Origin: Pirellulaceae bacterium
GTDB taxonomy: Bacteria > Planctomycetota > Planctomycetia > Pirellulales > Pirellulaceae
Direction of reading: 5' to 3'
Assembly: GCA_030744095.1 (NCBI GenBank)
Contig: JASLRF010000022.1
Coordinates: 1-9,082, forward strand
Length of the DNA stretch: 9,082 nucleotides
Shown: positions 7,701 to 9,082 of the stretch, one piece after another
Layout: each line of letters opens with the position of its first letter
Position numbering within the stretch: the stretch's first letter is position 1
Made by a program: the position numbers and the translations under genes
The notes under the pieces: generated by a model
Database searches by the model: none
Told to the model about the DNA's origin: nothing
Seen by the model: the letters and a program-made list of their open reading frames with translations, nothing else

Positions 7701-7973
7701 TGTTTGAATCTGAGTAGTTCGCCGATTGGCGTTGGTTGTTCCTTTGTCCATTCAGGTCCGGCATTCGCCGGGGGTGTAGCTAGTAGAAGCAAAGGCCGTG
7801 CCAGCCAAGGAGACTGGATTCGATAAATCTCGTAAAGTGTGTATATCATGCTAGTTGCAGTCAAGGTCGAATCACCGCGAAAGCAGCCTCGCATCGGCAT
7901 TCGTAAGTGATCTGCCATTTTGACATGGGTGGGTCTAGTCGTGCTGGATGGAGGGGCAAGCGGTTGCGGCAAA

Positions 7974-8002
7974 TTGACAGTCGCCATGACGCCTTGTACA
8001 AG
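7974..8002 (+). promoter_or_regulatory. Possible housekeeping promoter for pheA
   Basis: A perfect TTGACA (7974-7979) is followed after exactly 17 nt by TACAAG (7997-8002), which matches four of six -10 bases. Transcription would start near 8010, leaving a leader of about 225 nt before pheA. The -10 overlaps a 12-bp palindrome, an arrangement expected of a repressor-controlled promoter. Assignment is from consensus only. Confidence 0.3.
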
Positions 8003-8003
8003 G
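7992..8003. promoter_or_regulatory. Perfect 12-bp palindrome, operator-like
   Basis: CCTTGTACAAGG is a perfect dyad that overlaps the -10 of the possible pheA promoter. Its position suits a dimeric regulator. No known operator is recognised with confidence. Confidence 0.35.
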
Positions 8004-8030
8004 GACAGCCCACCTAGTACCTCACACCGA

Positions 8031-8060
8031 TTGACTTTGTGGGTTGGCCGACCAAGTCAA
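8031..8060. promoter_or_regulatory. Interrupted inverted repeat in the pheA leader
   Basis: TTGACTT (8031-8037) and AAGTCAA (8054-8060) are exact inverted repeats 16 nt apart, with a further GGT/ACC pairing just inside (GGTTGGCCGACC). It could be a two-site operator or a leader hairpin. No T-run follows, so it is not a terminator. Confidence 0.35.
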
Positions 8061-8218
8061 CGACGACCTTGAAAGGCTATCGTACTGACAGTTTCGACTG
8101 ACGTGAGGCACTAGCAACTGGCCCACATGATACGATTCCATTTGGTTTTTCGTTTCCCAGTGCGTGAGAACTCGGACCGTAAGTCTCAGGACTTTTGCTA
8201 CCCATCGTTGCCGCAGAA

Positions 8219-8228
8219 CGAAGCTTCG
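8219..8228. repeat. 10-bp palindrome just before the pheA start
   Basis: CGAAGCTTCG is a perfect dyad ending 5 nt before the ATG at 8234. It covers the place where a ribosome binding site should be, and only a weak GAAG is present there. It might limit translation initiation, but chance occurrence is possible. Confidence 0.3.
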
Positions 8229-8233
8229 CACCT

Positions 8234-9082
8234 ATGGCCAAGAAAAAGCCCGCCCCGAAACCAAGTCGCGGCCGCACAAAACCCGCCTCGCCCTCCCAAC
8301 TCCAGCGTGCCCTTGAACGTCTCGATCGCGAACTGGTCAAGGGACTCAATGACCGCGCGAAACTGGTCCAGAAACTGGCGGCCTTGAATGAACCCGCCTC
8401 GTCCGTGCCTCAAGGCGTTGATGAAGGCACGTTCGGGCGCATCGTCACCGCTAACAAAGGGCCATTGACCGACGAGACGTTGCGGGCGATCTTTCGCGAA
8501 ATCACTAGTGGCAGCCGTTCGCTCATTCGCCCTGTACGTGTCGCCTATCTGGGGCCGCAGTACAGTTACAGCCATCTTGCAACAACAAGTCGGTTCGGAT
8601 CAAGTGCCGACCTAGCTGCGGTTGCAACCATCTCCGCCGTGTTCGAAGAGTTGAATCGTGGACACGCTGACTATGGTGTCGTGCCGTTAGAGAATTCGAC
8701 GGACGGTCGCGTCGCCGACACCTTGGGAATGTTCGCCCGCCATCCGCTACGCATCTGCGGTGAAGTGCAGTTGAAAATCCACCACAATCTGCTGTCGCGC
8801 AGTGCACGTGAGGACATCCAGGAAGTTTACAGCAAACCGCAAGCGTTATCCCAATGTCGCGATTGGTTGGCAAAACATCTGCCGTGGGCTCGCATGGTCG
8901 AAATGGCCAGTTCGGCCGCGGCCGCTCAGCTTGCTGCTGGAAAGCCTGGTGCGGCGGCGGTGGCCAGCCGCCTGGCGGCCGTCAACTATGGGCTGGATAT
9001 TGTCTGTGAGAACATCGAAGACAACAAATACAATGTCACGCGTTTTGCCATCATTGGTGGCCGGGCTGCGCCACGAACTGGA
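8234..9082 (+). CDS. pheA: Prephenate dehydratase / P-protein with degenerate chorismate mutase part (3' partial)
   Basis: The enzyme converts prephenate to phenylpyruvate in phenylalanine synthesis. The frame has no stop and runs off the window after 283 residues. A basic Lys/Pro-rich start (about 1-20) precedes an AroQ-like helical segment (about 21-100, ending RAIFREITSGSRSLIRP). Prephenate dehydratase then starts at VRVAYLGPQYSYSHLA, continues through DYGVVPLENSTDGRVADTL (ENST at 153-156) and VYSKPQALSQC, and reaches the catalytic-loop motif NVTRFAIIG (TRF at 269-271). The ACT regulatory domain that normally follows is beyond the window. The dehydratase motifs are sound, but chorismate mutase residues seem lost: aligned to E. 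coli, R11 falls on Q24 and K39 on N52, while R28 is kept as R41, and no R51/E52 equivalent is seen. The ATG at 8234 gives the best N-terminus, and the ribosome site is weak. It is divergent from dnaK. Confidence 0.93.
   Translation, partial: MAKKKPAPKPSRGRTKPASPSQLQRALERLDRELVKGLNDRAKLVQKLAALNEPASSVPQGVDEGTFGRIVTANKGPLTDETLRAIFREITSGSRSLIRPVRVAYLGPQYSYSHLATTSRFGSSADLAAVATISAVFEELNRGHADYGVVPLENSTDGRVADTLGMFARHPLRICGEVQLKIHHNLLSRSAREDIQEVYSKPQALSQCRDWLAKHLPWARMVEMASSAAAAQLAAGKPGAAAVASRLAAVNYGLDIVCENIEDNKYNVTRFAIIGGRAAPRTG

Larger units (their letters stand above)
7689..8233. other. 545-nt divergent control region between dnaK and pheA
   Basis: No gene or tRNA is apparent on either strand. The region must hold the dnaK promoter (minus) and the pheA promoter (plus). 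For dnaK the best -35-like site is TTGACT (7864 to 7859, minus), with TATACA only 13 bp further on, a spacing too short for a normal housekeeping promoter. No CIRCE (TTAGCACTC-N9-GAGTGCTAA) and no HAIR (CTTGAGT-N7-ACTCAAG) was seen. The pheA side holds the promoter-like site and the palindromes listed separately. Confidence 0.6.

Noticed and set aside
7689..7751. 21-codon N-terminal extension of DnaK starting at the ATG at 7751
   Set aside because: The family N-terminus and the GAGGAG site point to the ATG at 7688, and the extension is hydrophilic and unlike DnaK.
8127..8387. Phe-containing frame (MIRFHLVFRFP...) upstream of pheA, as a possible attenuation leader peptide
   Set aside because: It does not stop before pheA but overlaps it out of frame for about 150 nt. 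There is no terminator-antiterminator pair with a T-run, and three phenylalanines in ten could be chance.
1..9082. CRISPR array, tRNA, rRNA, IS element, prophage or defence island
   Set aside because: No regularly spaced direct repeats, cloverleaf-like sequence, transposase, integrase or nuclease-type genes were seen. The window is ordinary chromosomal housekeeping content plus small palindromes.

Overview
The window looks like chromosome of a planctomycete, most likely of the Pirellulales/Rhodopirellula type. The evidence is moderately GC-rich DNA, a large kinase-type modular protein ending in a formylglycine-generating-enzyme (FGE)-like domain, a tiny Arg/Lys-rich protein resembling a planctomycete-restricted family, and a planctomycete-style P-protein with a degenerate chorismate mutase part. 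This placement rests on recognition, not on a search.

Layout. (1) 1-2051, plus strand: the C-terminal part of a large protein whose beginning lies upstream of the window, with helical repeats followed by an FGE-sulfatase-type domain. A palindromic repeat is embedded in frame inside it. (2) 2052-2633: a gap with no convincing intact gene, coding-like fragments in two frames and a second copy of the palindrome. (3) 2634-2819, plus strand: a 61-aa basic protein with a strong ribosome binding site and a GTG start. (4) 2888-7688, minus strand: dnaK followed 163 nt later by clpB, the two halves of the Hsp70/Hsp100 disaggregation machine. Three hairpins lie in the spacer, one of them a third copy of the palindrome. 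(5) 7689-8233: the divergent control region between dnaK and pheA, with several palindromes and a promoter-like site. (6) 8234-9082, plus strand: pheA, cut by the window end before its expected ACT domain.

How the genes work together. DnaK extracts polypeptides from aggregates and hands them to ClpB, which threads them through its central pore, so co-orientation of the two genes makes functional sense. Their co-chaperones dnaJ and grpE and the regulator hrcA are not in the window. PheA makes phenylpyruvate for phenylalanine synthesis and is unrelated in function. The kinase/FGE-type protein is probably a signalling protein, with its catalytic kinase part outside the window.

No wholly new multi-gene system is visible. 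The most notable signals are a small family of REP-like palindromes (three copies in 9 kb, one translated inside a protein), a ClpB middle domain whose DnaK-contacting motif looks altered, an FGE-like domain without the catalytic cysteine pair, and a P-protein whose chorismate mutase residues look lost.
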